Shown: piece after piece, positions 26,839 through 37,249 of the stretch
Numbering within the stretch: the first letter of the stretch is position 1
Layout: each line of letters begins with the position of its first letter
Origin: JADGGM01 sp035277485
GTDB lineage: Bacteria > Gemmatimonadota > Gemmatimonadetes > Gemmatimonadales > Gemmatimonadaceae
Direction: 5' to 3'
Length of the DNA: 64,000 nt
Assembly: GCA_035277485.1 (NCBI GenBank)
Contig: DATEKK010000226.1
Span: 35,272 to 99,271 of the forward strand
The notes under the pieces: generated by a model
Seen by the model: the letters and a program-made list of their open reading frames with translations, nothing else
What the model was told of the DNA's origin: nothing
Databases searched by the model: none
Program-made: the position numbers and the translations under genes

Positions 26839-28692
26839 TTAGTCCGTATCGCCGTCGGCGTCGGCCTCGCCGCCCCACCACCGGCGCCACCACGGCGCCC
26901 GCGACTCCGGCGCCAACGTCCGGTCCACCGCCGCCCGCCACGCGTCGCGCATCTCGGCGGCATCCCCGAACCGCTGCTCCGCCACCGGCGCCAACCCGCG
27001 CTCCAACCACTCGGCCACCGCCTCGGGATATCCGCTCAGATCCACGTCGCCCGACAGCTCGCGCCCCAGAATCGCACGCCCGTCGCCGGTCCCGAACGGC
27101 GGCTCGCCCGACAACAGGTACGTCACGATCGCCGCCAGCCCGAAACAGTCGACCGCCGCCCCCTGCGCTTCGCCTAACAATTGCTCCGGCGCCGCGAACT
27201 CCGGCGTCCCCGTCGTGCCGCTCAGCAGCTCCTCGCCCGAAATCTTCGCGACGCCGAAGTCGGCGATCCGCCAGCGCCGATGCCGGTCGATCAGAATGTT
27301 CTCCGGCTTGAGATCGCGGTGCACGATGCCGATCGCATGCGCCGCCGCGAGCCCGTCCAACACCTGGTCGACGTGTGACGCGATCTGCTCCACCGACCGC
27401 GCCCCCGATCGCTTCACCAGATCCGTGAGCGACCCATTCTCGGCCAGCTCCATCGTGTACCACGACACGCCGCCGTTGCTGTCCCAATCGTAGATCGGCA
27501 CGATCGCCGGATGCGCGAGCTGCGCCGCCAGTTGCGCCTCCCGGCGGAACCGACGCACCGCGATCTCGTCGTTCGCCACCTGCGGGTGCAGCATCTTGAG
27601 CGCCACCTCGCGCTCCAGCGTGAGATCCCGCACCCGCCACACCGAGCCGAACGTGCCGGAGCCTAACCGCGCGATCACCTCGTAGTCCTCGCCCGTCGCC
27701 CACCGCAGCCGCTCCTCTTCCGCATCGCCTAACGAGCGAATCGCGGGCATCGACCCGCTGATGTACACGGACGACCGCCCGCCGCCGCCCACGGCGCGAT
27801 CCAGCTCGCGCAGCATCGCCGCCACCGAGTGATACCGGTGCTCCGGATCGCGCTCCAACGCGCGATTGAGCACGCGCGCCACGGCCTGCGGACAATCCGG
27901 TCGCACGAGCGGGAGAGGCGGTACCTCGGGCGGCGGATACTCGCCGGTGAGCGACGCGAATGCAGTCGCGGCCAGCTGCCATTGATCGCTCTCGGGCGTC
28001 GGCAGCCACTCGCCGTCCGGCCACTCGGGTGCACGCGGCAGCCGCCCGGGGAACGGCGCCAACCCCCCTGGTATTAGGTGACGCGGCAGCACCCACTCCC
28101 ACGCCAGCAACCAGAGTTGACCCGTCGGCGTCAGCCAAATCGATTCGCCACACACAGCACCGTGCGCCGTACCCGTCGTATGCAGATACGCGAGCGCCTG
28201 CCCGGTAGACCGCAGCAGTTGCAACGATGTGCTGAGATCATCCGGTCCCACTCGCCGGATTCGCCCCGCCACGCTCTCGCCCGATATCCACCGTCGCACA
28301 TACGCCGGCCCGCGCCGGCTCTGCGCCCCACCCGGCCACCAGTCGTACGCTGTCGGGATCGACGCGTGCGCTCGATGCGCCAGCGCACGCGCCTCTGCGC
28401 CCAACCACACGGCATGCGTGGGATCCGGCACCGTCACCAACGACAGCGAGCGGCCGAGCGCGTCCACCACTTCCTGATAGTGACGGTACTCGCCCAGGAC
28501 GCCCTCGGCGCCCCACGACCAGCCCGCGGGTAGTTGCCAGCCCTCGATGTGTGACGGAAGTTTCGCCGTCACGCTGTGCGGCGACGATGCGCCCGGGGCC
28601 AAAGGCGAGACACCCGATTCGGGCGCGGCGGCCGGTGACGCCGGCGCCCCTCCGGGACGCGAGCCGGCGCCGGTGGGCGGCGTGACGGTCAC
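26839..28692 (-). CDS. Tandem pseudokinase-Ser/Thr protein kinase
   Basis: A 617-residue cytoplasmic protein without membrane helix. Residues about 330-600 form a complete Hanks-type kinase: GSGTFGSV (343-350), VALK (K366), HRDLKPEN (458-465), DFG (478-480) and APE (501-503). Residues about 60-300 have the outline of a second kinase fold, including a hinge YVRRWISGES, helix SDQWQLAATAFASLTGEYPP and the end ERDPEHRYHSVAAMLRELDRA. Its catalytic loop is HGAVCGESI and its DFG position reads LLAW, so it should be inactive. The linker is glycine-rich. Start is GTG at 28692. It is convergent with moxR and divergent from dut. Confidence 0.9.
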   Translation of the reverse strand: MTVTPPTGAGSRPGGAPASPAAAPESGVSPLAPGASSPHSVTAKLPSHIEGWQLPAGWSWGAEGVLGEYRHYQEVVDALGRSLSLVTVPDPTHAVWLGAEARALAHRAHASIPTAYDWWPGGAQSRRGPAYVRRWISGESVAGRIRRVGPDDLSTSLQLLRSTGQALAYLHTTGTAHGAVCGESIWLTPTGQLWLLAWEWVLPRHLIPGGLAPFPGRLPRAPEWPDGEWLPTPESDQWQLAATAFASLTGEYPPPEVPPLPLVRPDCPQAVARVLNRALERDPEHRYHSVAAMLRELDRAVGGGGRSSVYISGSMPAIRSLGDAEEERLRWATGEDYEVIARLGSGTFGSVWRVRDLTLEREVALKMLHPQVANDEIAVRRFRREAQLAAQLAHPAIVPIYDWDSNGGVSWYTMELAENGSLTDLVKRSGARSVEQIASHVDQVLDGLAAAHAIGIVHRDLKPENILIDRHRRWRIADFGVAKISGEELLSGTTGTPEFAAPEQLLGEAQGAAVDCFGLAAIVTYLLSGEPPFGTGDGRAILGRELSGDVDLSGYPEAVAEWLERGLAPVAEQRFGDAAEMRDAWRAAVDRTLAPESRAPWWRRWWGGEADADGDTD

Positions 28693-28747
28693 GAGCCAAA
28701 CCTACAGTCAGTGCCGGCCACGGCCAAGCACGCAATCAACGAGCGTC

Positions 28748-29257
28748 ATGGACACCACTCTCTCTGCACCCAGCATCGTCTTCGAGCCGCTCTTCGATGG
28801 CGTGATCGCTCCCTCGCGCGCCACCGCTGGCGCTGCCGGCTACGACGTCCGCGCACACCTTGAAGGTCGCACGGTCCGCGCATGGCGCGATGGCGCCGAG
28901 GTGATGCTCGCGGCGAGCGCACACGGCACGTGCGACGTCGAGCCCGGCGATGTCGCGCTCATCCCACTCGGCTTTCGCGCACGGCTCCCCGCGGGTTACG
29001 AGGCACAGGTGCGCCTCCGCAGCTCGATCGCGTTTCGCCGCGGCCTCATCCTGCCCAACGCACCCGGCACTATCGATGCCGACTATCCCGACGAATGGCT
29101 CGTGATGGTGCGCAACGTGTCTGCCCAACGCATCACCATCGAGCACGGCGAGCGCATCGCCCAGATCATTCTCCATCGCTACGCGACACTCGAGTGGTCC
29201 GCCGGCGTCGTCACGCGATCCACCGATCGCAGCGGCGGCATCGGCAGCACGGGCTAA
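28748..29257 (+). CDS. dut: Deoxyuridine 5'-triphosphate nucleotidohydrolase (dUTPase)
   Basis: dUTPase removes dUTP and supplies dUMP for dTMP synthesis. All five trimeric dUTPase motifs are present in the 169-residue protein: AGAAGYDVRA (1), RSSIAFRRG (2), PNAPGTIDADYPDEW (3), ERIAQIIL (4) and DRSGGIGSTG (5). Motif 2 is usually GRSGLA and motif 5 usually RGxGGFGSTG; the small changes should not affect the fold. An insertion around residue 40-55 makes the N-terminal part longer than in E. coli. The start at 28748 is 55 bp from the divergent kinase gene. Confidence 0.92.
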   Translation: MDTTLSAPSIVFEPLFDGVIAPSRATAGAAGYDVRAHLEGRTVRAWRDGAEVMLAASAHGTCDVEPGDVALIPLGFRARLPAGYEAQVRLRSSIAFRRGLILPNAPGTIDADYPDEWLVMVRNVSAQRITIEHGERIAQIILHRYATLEWSAGVVTRSTDRSGGIGSTG

Positions 29258-29281
29258 CTGGACGTGCGCTGCCTAACGATC

Positions 29282-29300
29282 CGTATGACAGTGTAATACG
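29282..29300. promoter_or_regulatory. Short inverted repeat upstream of the SARP-like gene
   Basis: CGTAT (29282-29286) and ATACG (29296-29300) are inverted, about 70 bases upstream of the start, and overlap a -10-like TAATAC. This is a weak candidate operator. Confidence 0.25.
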
Positions 29301-29372
29301 AATGACGCTCGCGTGACGAGCTCGGCGTTAGTACCTTGGTCGGGCGCGAAACACGGCACGAGGATGCGTCAC

Positions 29373-32300
29373 ATGATTCACCTGGTTGGACTCGGACACG
29401 CCGTCATCACCATCGGCGTCACCCGCCTTACGCAAGCCAGCGAAACCTTGTTCGCCTCGGCGCTGCTGTTCGTGTCCGAAGCCGGCCGGCCCATCGAGCG
29501 ACACCGGATCATCGATTTGCTCTGGCCGCGCATTTCCGCCCAACGCGCGAGCCATCGCCTCCGGCAAACCCTCTATCGCCTCAACACACTCGGCGCCGCG
29601 CTCCGATCGGATCGCGGCCACATCACGTTGCCCGCGAGATCCGCGCAGTCGGATTTCGGAGAAGTGCTCGCCGCCGGCCGCAGTGCCGATCCCAATCGTG
29701 TCGCGGAGCTGGTACAGGGTCCATTTCTCCCTGGCTACTCGCCGCGCTTCTCACCCACGTTCAGCGAATGGCTCGAGCGCGAACGCGATGTCGTCACATC
29801 GGGATTGCGACGCGTTCTCGTCGCCGCGATTGCCGCACAGCGCGAGCGAAATGATTGGGCTGCCGTCGAGCGGCTCGCCACACGATGCCTGTTGCTCGAT
29901 CCGCTCAACGAAGAAGCCACGCTCGCACTCGCCGAAGCGGCCGCATTCCACGGCAGCAAAGTTCGCGCACTCGAGATCCTCGATTCCTACCTGCGCGAGC
30001 TCGGCCCGGGCGCCGGCGACATCCGCGTGCCCGCCACGCTGCTCCGACGACGAATCGCCGAAGCGTACCGCGCCGCTCCCGAGCCGCAGCGCGCATCGCA
30101 AGTCGGACGCGACCAGGAAATGCTCGACATGAAACGCGTCCTCCACGGTCTCTTTTCGGCCCGCGGCGAGACCTGCCTCGTCTGCGGCGAAGAAGGCATC
30201 GGCAAAACGCGATTCGCCACCGAGGTCGCGTGCGCCGCCCAACTCGATGGCATCAAAGTCGTCCGCGTCGAATGCCAGGCACACGACGTCGAACGCCCGC
30301 TCGCCGGTATCGTCGAAGTCATGCGACGCGTTCGCGCGATGCGCGGCGCGATAGCTGTGGGCGAAGGTTCCAAGCGCACCCTCGATGCGGTCCTCGTCGC
30401 AAGCGAACCCGCTGCCGGACCAGAAGTGGGCGACATGGATCAATTCTGCGCGCGCATCCGCGTCGCACTCATCGACCTCCTCGACGCCGTGTCGCACGAG
30501 CAACCCGTTGTCCTCATCATGGAGGACGTCCAGTGGCTCGACCGCGCATCGTGGACGTGCGTCCGGGCGTTGTCCCGGTGGGCACTCAAGCACCGCGCCC
30601 TCCTGGTCCTCACCGCGCGGCAGAACGACCTCGGCCAACGCTTCGATTGTGCGGACGACGTGCGCCCCCGTCTCGTGCGCCTCAAGCCGCTCGATGATCC
30701 CGCCAGTCGCTCACTCATCCGCCGCATCGTGAGCGGATCGGTTCGCGACGGAAACGAGCCCTTCGCCGAATGGTGCGTTGCTCGCGGCGGCGGCAATCCC
30801 TACGTGCTCACCGAGCTCGCGGTGCACGCCGAAGGCGAAACCGAACCGTTTCGCGCGCCCGCGGCGCTCGAGCGTATCGCCGCCGAACGGCTCGCTGGAT
30901 TGAGCGATGTCCCGCTCCGGATTCTGCAGGCCATCGCCGTCCTCGGCCCGGCTTCATCTACCCGGCGCGTGGAAGAATTGCTGGGCGCCACTCGGTTAGG
31001 CCTGCTCGACGGGCTCGACACGCTGAGCACCGCCGGCATGATCGGCCTCGAGGGCGATCGCATTGTCCTTCGCCACCGGCTCACCGCCGAAGCCGCACTC
31101 GAGCGGCTGTCCAGGCCCGCGCGGCAACTGCTCCACCGGCGCGCCGCGGAACTGCTCGAGCGCGAGCGCACCACCGACGCCTCCGACTTGCTGGCCGGCG
31201 AATGCGCGGAACATTGGCGGTACGCGGGCGAACACACGCGCGCCATCGAGCTCTTGACCGGCGCCGCGTCCCGCCTGACGGGGCTCGGCATGCCGATCGA
31301 GGCCGCACGACTGTATGAGCGTGCTGCGCAAATCACCACATCCGCGCCGGACAAGCTGCACCACCTCGCCGCCCGTGCCCACGCGCTCTTTTTGGGCGCC
31401 GACTGGGAGCCGTTCGTGCACGTCGCAACCGAGTTGGAATCGCTGCAACGCCACACCCCTGCCTCGCCGGACAACCACGACGACACCGAGCTCGAGTTGT
31501 CGCTCGCCAAGTGGAGGCTCGGCGCCGACCGCCGCGAGCTGCTCGCCGACGCCACGCGCTGCGCGGCGGCCGCCACTGCCTCCGAGTCGCACCGCGTCCT
31601 CGCGGCCGCGTGGGCGCTCATGCTCGCCGACAACCTGTGCGACGAGCGCGCCGCGAGCGCGGTGATGCGCGCCGTCACGCCCGCCCTCGGCAAAGCCGGC
31701 ATCGACGAGGGCGCCGCGGCGTGTCTGCACATGGTGTACCACACCGCCTTCGGCAATCCGCAGACGGGCCTCGACGCCGCACGCCGCCTAACGGACACGC
31801 AGCTCGCCGCGCCGGATGGCGGCAACAAGGCCAAGTACCTGTCGCACGCGGCGGCAGCGCTCCGGCTCTGCGGCGCCCCGATCCCCGAGGCTCGTCAGGC
31901 TGCCGCGGCCGCGCTCGAGATCGCGCAACGACTCGGACTCGCCGCCTACGCGGCGCCGGCCGCCAACCAGATCACCCTGACATTTCTGGCCGAGGGCGAT
32001 ACGGCCAAGGCCCGCGCATGGTTCGAGAAAGCGCTCTGGCTCATGGAACACAGCGTGGACACCGTCGGCCGCTCCACCATCCTGAGCAACGGCGCCGAGA
32101 TCGCGCTGCGCGAACGCCGGTTAGGCGACGCCGAGCGACTGATCATGGAGAGCGAAAAGGCCGTCGGCCGCGCGCGCTCGCCGCGCGCCGACATTCGACA
32201 CGTCTCGTTCCGCTGGCGCCTCGGCCTCCTCCGCGGCGATGCGAACCCCACGGAGCACGACCTCACACACTTCGCGCACCTGCACCGGCGCACGCGCAAG

Positions 32301-32471
32301 GCGAACGGCCAGGACTTCGCCACGGCCGTTCTCGTGGACTTGCTGCTCCTTCGCGGCCGGCGTCGCGACGCGTCGCGATTGCTCACCGCCTACGTGAGAC
32401 AGTTCCGACGGCCCGCCGCGGCGCTCGAGCCCGACCTCGAGCGGCTGCGTGGTGAGTTAGGCGTGGAGTGA
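29373..32471 (+). CDS. SARP/BTAD-type transcriptional regulator with AAA ATPase and TPR-like region
   Basis: A 1032-residue regulator. Residues 1-90 resemble the winged-helix DNA-binding part of SARP proteins (RLTQASETLFASALLF, IERHRIIDLLWP, RLRQTLYRLN). A bacterial transcription-activation (BTAD) helical domain follows to about 235. The ATPase has Walker A GEEGIGKTRFATE and Walker B VVLIMEDVQWLD. The last 450 residues are alpha-helical, TPR-like repeats. The ATG at 29373 has GAGGA eight bases upstream; an ATG at 29364 is also possible. The signal sensed and the target genes are unknown. No HTH of LuxR type is seen at the C-terminus. Confidence 0.85.
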   Translation: MIHLVGLGHAVITIGVTRLTQASETLFASALLFVSEAGRPIERHRIIDLLWPRISAQRASHRLRQTLYRLNTLGAALRSDRGHITLPARSAQSDFGEVLAAGRSADPNRVAELVQGPFLPGYSPRFSPTFSEWLERERDVVTSGLRRVLVAAIAAQRERNDWAAVERLATRCLLLDPLNEEATLALAEAAAFHGSKVRALEILDSYLRELGPGAGDIRVPATLLRRRIAEAYRAAPEPQRASQVGRDQEMLDMKRVLHGLFSARGETCLVCGEEGIGKTRFATEVACAAQLDGIKVVRVECQAHDVERPLAGIVEVMRRVRAMRGAIAVGEGSKRTLDAVLVASEPAAGPEVGDMDQFCARIRVALIDLLDAVSHEQPVVLIMEDVQWLDRASWTCVRALSRWALKHRALLVLTARQNDLGQRFDCADDVRPRLVRLKPLDDPASRSLIRRIVSGSVRDGNEPFAEWCVARGGGNPYVLTELAVHAEGETEPFRAPAALERIAAERLAGLSDVPLRILQAIAVLGPASSTRRVEELLGATRLGLLDGLDTLSTAGMIGLEGDRIVLRHRLTAEAALERLSRPARQLLHRRAAELLERERTTDASDLLAGECAEHWRYAGEHTRAIELLTGAASRLTGLGMPIEAARLYERAAQITTSAPDKLHHLAARAHALFLGADWEPFVHVATELESLQRHTPASPDNHDDTELELSLAKWRLGADRRELLADATRCAAAATASESHRVLAAAWALMLADNLCDERAASAVMRAVTPALGKAGIDEGAAACLHMVYHTAFGNPQTGLDAARRLTDTQLAAPDGGNKAKYLSHAAAALRLCGAPIPEARQAAAAALEIAQRLGLAAYAAPAANQITLTFLAEGDTAKARAWFEKALWLMEHSVDTVGRSTILSNGAEIALRERRLGDAERLIMESEKAVGRARSPRADIRHVSFRWRLGLLRGDANPTEHDLTHFAHLHRRTRKANGQDFATAVLVDLLLLRGRRRDASRLLTAYVRQFRRPAAALEPDLERLRGELGVE

Positions 32472-32491
32472 CGCCGCGGCGGACGCCGCAG

Positions 32492-33823
32492 TCAGGCGAG
32501 CTGCGCGACCGACAGGTCTTTGGGTCGCGAGGCCGGCGCCGCGTCCCGGCCGGCCGGCGAGGCGAACAACAGCCCGAACATCGGGCTCGCGAGAAGCTGG
32601 TCGCAGATGCCCGGATCGAACTGGCGCCCGCGATACTTGGCGAGCTCGGCCCGCACCTGCACCTCGCCTAACGCCTTGCGGTACGGACGATCGGTGGTCA
32701 TCGCGTCGATCGTGTCCGCGATCAGCACCACGCGCGAGCCTAACGGAATTTGGTCGCCGGCCAGACCGTCGGGATATCCGCTGCCGTCCCAGTTCTCGTG
32801 GTGATGCCGCACCGCCTGCACCAGATCGCGCAGTTGCGACACCGTCGATACCAGCTCCGCGCTCTTGATCGGGTGCGTCTGCATCACCGCCCACTCGTCC
32901 GCCGTGAGCTTGTCCGGCTTGCGGAGGATCGGGGCGTAGATCTCGTGGATCTTGCCCACGTCGTGCAGCAGCGCAGCCGTCGCGATGCGCTCGATTTCGC
33001 GCGACGACAAGCCTAACGCACGCGCGATGAGCTTCGCGTAGTGCGACACGCGCCGCGAATGGCCGGACGTGTATGGATCGCGCGCCTCGATGGCCTTGAC
33101 CATCAGCTCCAGCAATTCCTGATTCACCCGCTCGAGTTGGCGGTTGGTCTTGTACAGTTGGCGAACACCGAGCAGCGGTAGCGCCAGCACCAGGGCGCCG
33201 AACGCGCCGAACCGCGCGTAGCACCACGCCAGCAGAAACGCCACTGGACTCGCCAGCACGTCGTACGCCAGGCTGCCCAGATGATTCTGCCGCCACACCT
33301 TCAACAGGTTCTTGCTGTCGTTGGTCGCGATCGCGCCGCTCACCGCCAGCGTGTTCACGGCGACGAACACGATCACCATCACCGAGAACGGCACGCCCAC
33401 CGTCGCCAACGCCTCGGGCGCGCTCATCGCGCTGTACTGCAGCAGCGGTTTTCCGCCCAACAACACGTACGACAGCACCGCCAGCGAGGTCGCCAGCGAC
33501 ATCTGAACCACGTTGAAGACCTTCTTGACCAGGTCACGCGTGCTGATGATCTCGGTGATGATGTTCGTCACCGCAACCGCGAGCACCGAGATCCAGTTAG
33601 GCGCGAGGAGCGCCGTGGCCGTGAACGGGATGAACCCGATCGACCCGCCGGCGCCGGCCGGCAGCTGGTACACCAACAGCAGCGCGAACACCGACAACCC
33701 GGACATCCACAGCGCCGCACGAACAGAACCCGCGTCGACCACCGGCACGACCCAATAGACGCAGATGGCAGCCGCCACTGCGCCCAACGCCACACCCGAC
33801 ACGTACAGTCGCACCCGGTTCAT
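32492..33823 (-). CDS. Membrane-anchored HD-GYP domain protein (putative c-di-GMP phosphodiesterase)
   Basis: A 443-residue protein with about six to seven N-terminal membrane helices (MNRVRLYVSGVALGAVAAA onward to residue about 230) and a C-terminal HD-GYP domain. The HD-GYP motifs are SGHSRRVSHYAKLIA, ATAALLHDVGKI (HD), TADEWAVMQTHPIKS, VRHHHENWDGSGYPDG (the GYP motif) and VLIADTIDAMTTDRPYR. Such enzymes hydrolyse cyclic di-GMP. The membrane part is like a sensor domain of unknown ligand. I used ATG 33823; an in-frame GTG at 33871 overlaps the micro-ORF stop and would add 16 residues, and neither has a strong ribosome site. Confidence 0.9.
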   Translation of the reverse strand: MNRVRLYVSGVALGAVAAAICVYWVVPVVDAGSVRAALWMSGLSVFALLLVYQLPAGAGGSIGFIPFTATALLAPNWISVLAVAVTNIITEIISTRDLVKKVFNVVQMSLATSLAVLSYVLLGGKPLLQYSAMSAPEALATVGVPFSVMVIVFVAVNTLAVSGAIATNDSKNLLKVWRQNHLGSLAYDVLASPVAFLLAWCYARFGAFGALVLALPLLGVRQLYKTNRQLERVNQELLELMVKAIEARDPYTSGHSRRVSHYAKLIARALGLSSREIERIATAALLHDVGKIHEIYAPILRKPDKLTADEWAVMQTHPIKSAELVSTVSQLRDLVQAVRHHHENWDGSGYPDGLAGDQIPLGSRVVLIADTIDAMTTDRPYRKALGEVQVRAELAKYRGRQFDPGICDQLLASPMFGLLFASPAGRDAAPASRPKDLSVAQLA

Positions 33824-33864
33824 TCGCACCGCTTGCGAGAAAGAGGAACCCCCGTCCCCGGGCC

Positions 33865-33936
33865 TTACCACCAGTGTGCGGTGTCAGACGCAACGACCGC
33901 GTACATCGACGTAACGAGCTGGGTCAAGAACGACAT
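33865..33936 (-). CDS. 23-residue micro-ORF upstream of the HD-GYP gene
   Basis: Not recognised. The ATG is preceded by AGGGAGGTGA (33943-33952), a near-perfect match to the 16S anti-Shine-Dalgarno, with the GGAGG core nine bases from the start. This is the strongest ribosome site I saw in the window. The peptide is MSFLTQLVTSMYAVVASDTA plus HWW, mildly hydrophobic with one acidic residue. Its TAA stop is 41 bases before the ATG of the HD-GYP gene, and it overlaps that gene's alternative GTG start (GTGGTAA). A leader peptide that couples or controls HD-GYP translation is the simplest reading; a small membrane or signalling peptide is possible. Confidence 0.6.
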   Translation of the reverse strand: MSFLTQLVTSMYAVVASDTAHWW

Positions 33937-33967
33937 TTCGCGTCACCTCCCTTTCGTGAAGTCACAC

Positions 33968-33981
33968 CTGGCACCTGCCAG
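33968..33981. promoter_or_regulatory. Perfect 14-bp palindrome upstream of the micro-ORF
   Basis: CTGGCA and TGCCAG arms with a 2-base centre lie 16 bases upstream of the micro-ORF ribosome site. It may be an operator or a small stem-loop. The rest of the 263-bp gap 33937-34199 holds nothing else I can name. Confidence 0.3.
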
Positions 33982-34199
33982 TTGTGCTAAAGGTCGGCTC
34001 CGCTCAACTACATGGCCCTGCCCGCTCAGCTTCGCTCAGCCGAGGATCGGGGGTTGTTAGTCCTTGTGATCGATCGTGATGTGAGAACGGTTGAGAGTCT
34101 TGAGCAGGAATGAAGCACCACCGACAGCCGTCCTACTACCGACGATGCTACGTCGCAGGAACCCGGCACTGCCCAGGCACTGCGATTACAGCGTCACCG

Positions 34200-34934
34200 C
34201 TACCGTCCGATCCACCGGTTGGTCGCATCGAGCACGGCCAGCACGCTCGCCGTCTCCGGGCTTTCCTTGATTTCGCAGCTGCCCGTTAGCAGCATGTTCT
34301 CGCGCCCAACACGAACCGTGATGCCGACGAAGACAAACTCGCGCTCGAACGCGTCGATCAACCGGCATCCGTCCAGCGTCAACGCGTGCGTGTCGCCTTC
34401 CGCCTGGCTGATTGCGACGACAGCAGCTCGCGCGGCCAGCTCGGCCCGCGAGCGTTCGGATTCTGACCCTTCCGATTCTCCGATGTAGGACTGCTCCGCC
34501 TTGCGGAGCGTCACTCGGCACGTCACCCCGCGACTCCGCGACCGACGGACCTCGACATCCTCGAAATAGAACCGGCGGCGCACCGCAGCTGCTGCTGCTT
34601 CCGCCGCCGCACTCTCGGAGAGGCCTTTCGCCTCCACCGTCTTCTGCGGATCGACTGTCGTCGCGACGGAAATCTTCCGATGATCCACCCGCATGCCGAG
34701 GTGCGCCAGCAACGCACTCTCCACATTGCGCACCGTCTGCTTCGGATTCACCTCGGCGCTCGTCAGGAGGTGCACTTCGCTCACCGCACCGCTCTCGCTC
34801 GCAACGATGCGCGCCGCGAGCACGCCTGGCAACGTGACCAGCAGTTCTTCCGCGCGCCGCAGCGGCAAGACGCTTCCTGCAATCGGTGACACGGGTTGCG
34901 ACGACGGAGTCGGCGCGTTGAGCGGCACAGACAC
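34200..34934 (-). CDS. Conserved-looking hypothetical protein
   Basis: I do not recognise the family. The product of about 244 residues has two parts. The first (LRRAEELLVTLPGVLAARIV, AVSEVHLLTSAEVNPKQTVR, LLAHLGMRVDHRKISVAT) alternates strands and helices, like a small alpha/beta ligand or partner-binding domain. The second (RRRFYFEDVEVRRSRSRGVT, LAARAAVVAISQAEGDTHAL, REFVFVGITVRVGRENMLLT) has a similar strand-helix rhythm, hinting at an internal duplication. There is no signal peptide, so it is cytoplasmic. GTG 34934 is my choice, since a promoter-like element covers the more upstream start at 35072; GTG 34928 is equally possible. It lies downstream of the sigma-54 regulator gene. Confidence 0.55.
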   Translation of the reverse strand: MSVPLNAPTPSSQPVSPIAGSVLPLRRAEELLVTLPGVLAARIVASESGAVSEVHLLTSAEVNPKQTVRNVESALLAHLGMRVDHRKISVATTVDPQKTVEAKGLSESAAAEAAAAAVRRRFYFEDVEVRRSRSRGVTCRVTLRKAEQSYIGESEGSESERSRAELAARAAVVAISQAEGDTHALTLDGCRLIDAFEREFVFVGITVRVGRENMLLTGSCEIKESPETASVLAVLDATNRWIGR

Positions 34935-35043
34935 GAGTACCTGACTTGGCGAGCGCTGAAAAACAGTGCGGTGGGTACGAACGGGGACTAACACAGACGC
35001 CGTCACTCCGACCGGGCGGGGAGGATACGGCGTGTTGCACGAC

Positions 35044-35072
35044 GATATTGTGGTCAGACAATATTCCAACAA
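35044..35072 (-). promoter_or_regulatory. Candidate promoter with embedded inverted repeat
   Basis: On the minus strand TTGTTG (35067-35072) and AATATC (35044-35049) are 17 bases apart. Between and over them is a perfect 7-base inverted repeat ATATTGT...ACAATAT (35045-35051 and 35058-35064) with a 6-base spacer. It is AT-rich in a GC-rich genome and lies between the sigma-54 regulator and the hypothetical gene at 34200-34934. Confidence 0.5.
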
Positions 35073-35100
35073 CGGTGCCTAAACGCAAGCGACAGTTACG

Positions 35101-36662
<1,562 letters not shown>

Positions 36663-36666
<4 letters not shown>

Positions 36667-37172
36667 GGCGCCGACCCGCCGCTCCGAGCGTCGCGATGCT
36701 CAGTCACGATCCCGCGCAGAATGTCTACGGCGTGATCGATGATCGCGTCGAGCGCGGCCAATCCATCGCGTACACCGCCGGGCGATCCGGGCAGATTCAC
36801 GATCAGAGTTCGCCCGCGCGTTCCGGCGACCCCGCGCGAGAGCGCTGCCCGCGGAAACCGCTCGATCGACAACGATCGGATGCGCTCGGCGATACCCGGC
36901 GCCTCGCGCTCGATGACGGCCGTGGTCGCCTCGGGCGTCACGTCGCGTGCGGCGAGCCCGGTACCGCCGGTCGTCAGCACCACATCGGCATCGTCTCCAT
37001 CGCACCATGCCACCAGGGTCGCCGCGATGCGCGACGTGTCATCCGGCACGATCGTACGCGCCGCGATCGTCGCGCCGTGCTGCCTCGCCCAACCCGCGAT
37101 CGTATCGCCCGACACGTCGGCGCGCTCGCCCTTCGAGCCGGCATCCGATACCGTCAGGATCGCGATCCGCAT
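36663..37172 (-). CDS. mogA: Molybdopterin adenylyltransferase (MogA/MoaB family)
   Basis: A 169-residue protein that adenylylates molybdopterin before MoeA inserts molybdenum. It starts MRIAILTVSDAGSKGERAD and has DVVLTTGGTGLAARDVTPEA, the family nucleotide/MPT loop, and ALSRGVAGTRGRTLIVNLPG with SPGG. The upstream frame is not conserved; ATG 37172 has GAGG eight bases before it. It overlaps the sigma-54 activator gene, an odd pairing, and lies 77 bp after gcvT. moeA is about 34 kb away in this window. Confidence 0.93.
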
Positions 37173-37249
37173 GCGCGCGCCTCGATCGTTAGGCGGAAGA
37201 TGGCACGGCGGATGGGCGACGCTTGGCCGCCCGTCGCCCCACCAGGCGG

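Noticed and set aside
33937..34199. Possible c-di-GMP riboswitch or tRNA upstream of the HD-GYP gene
   Set aside because: I looked for GEMM-type core and a tRNA T-loop/anticodon pattern and saw neither.
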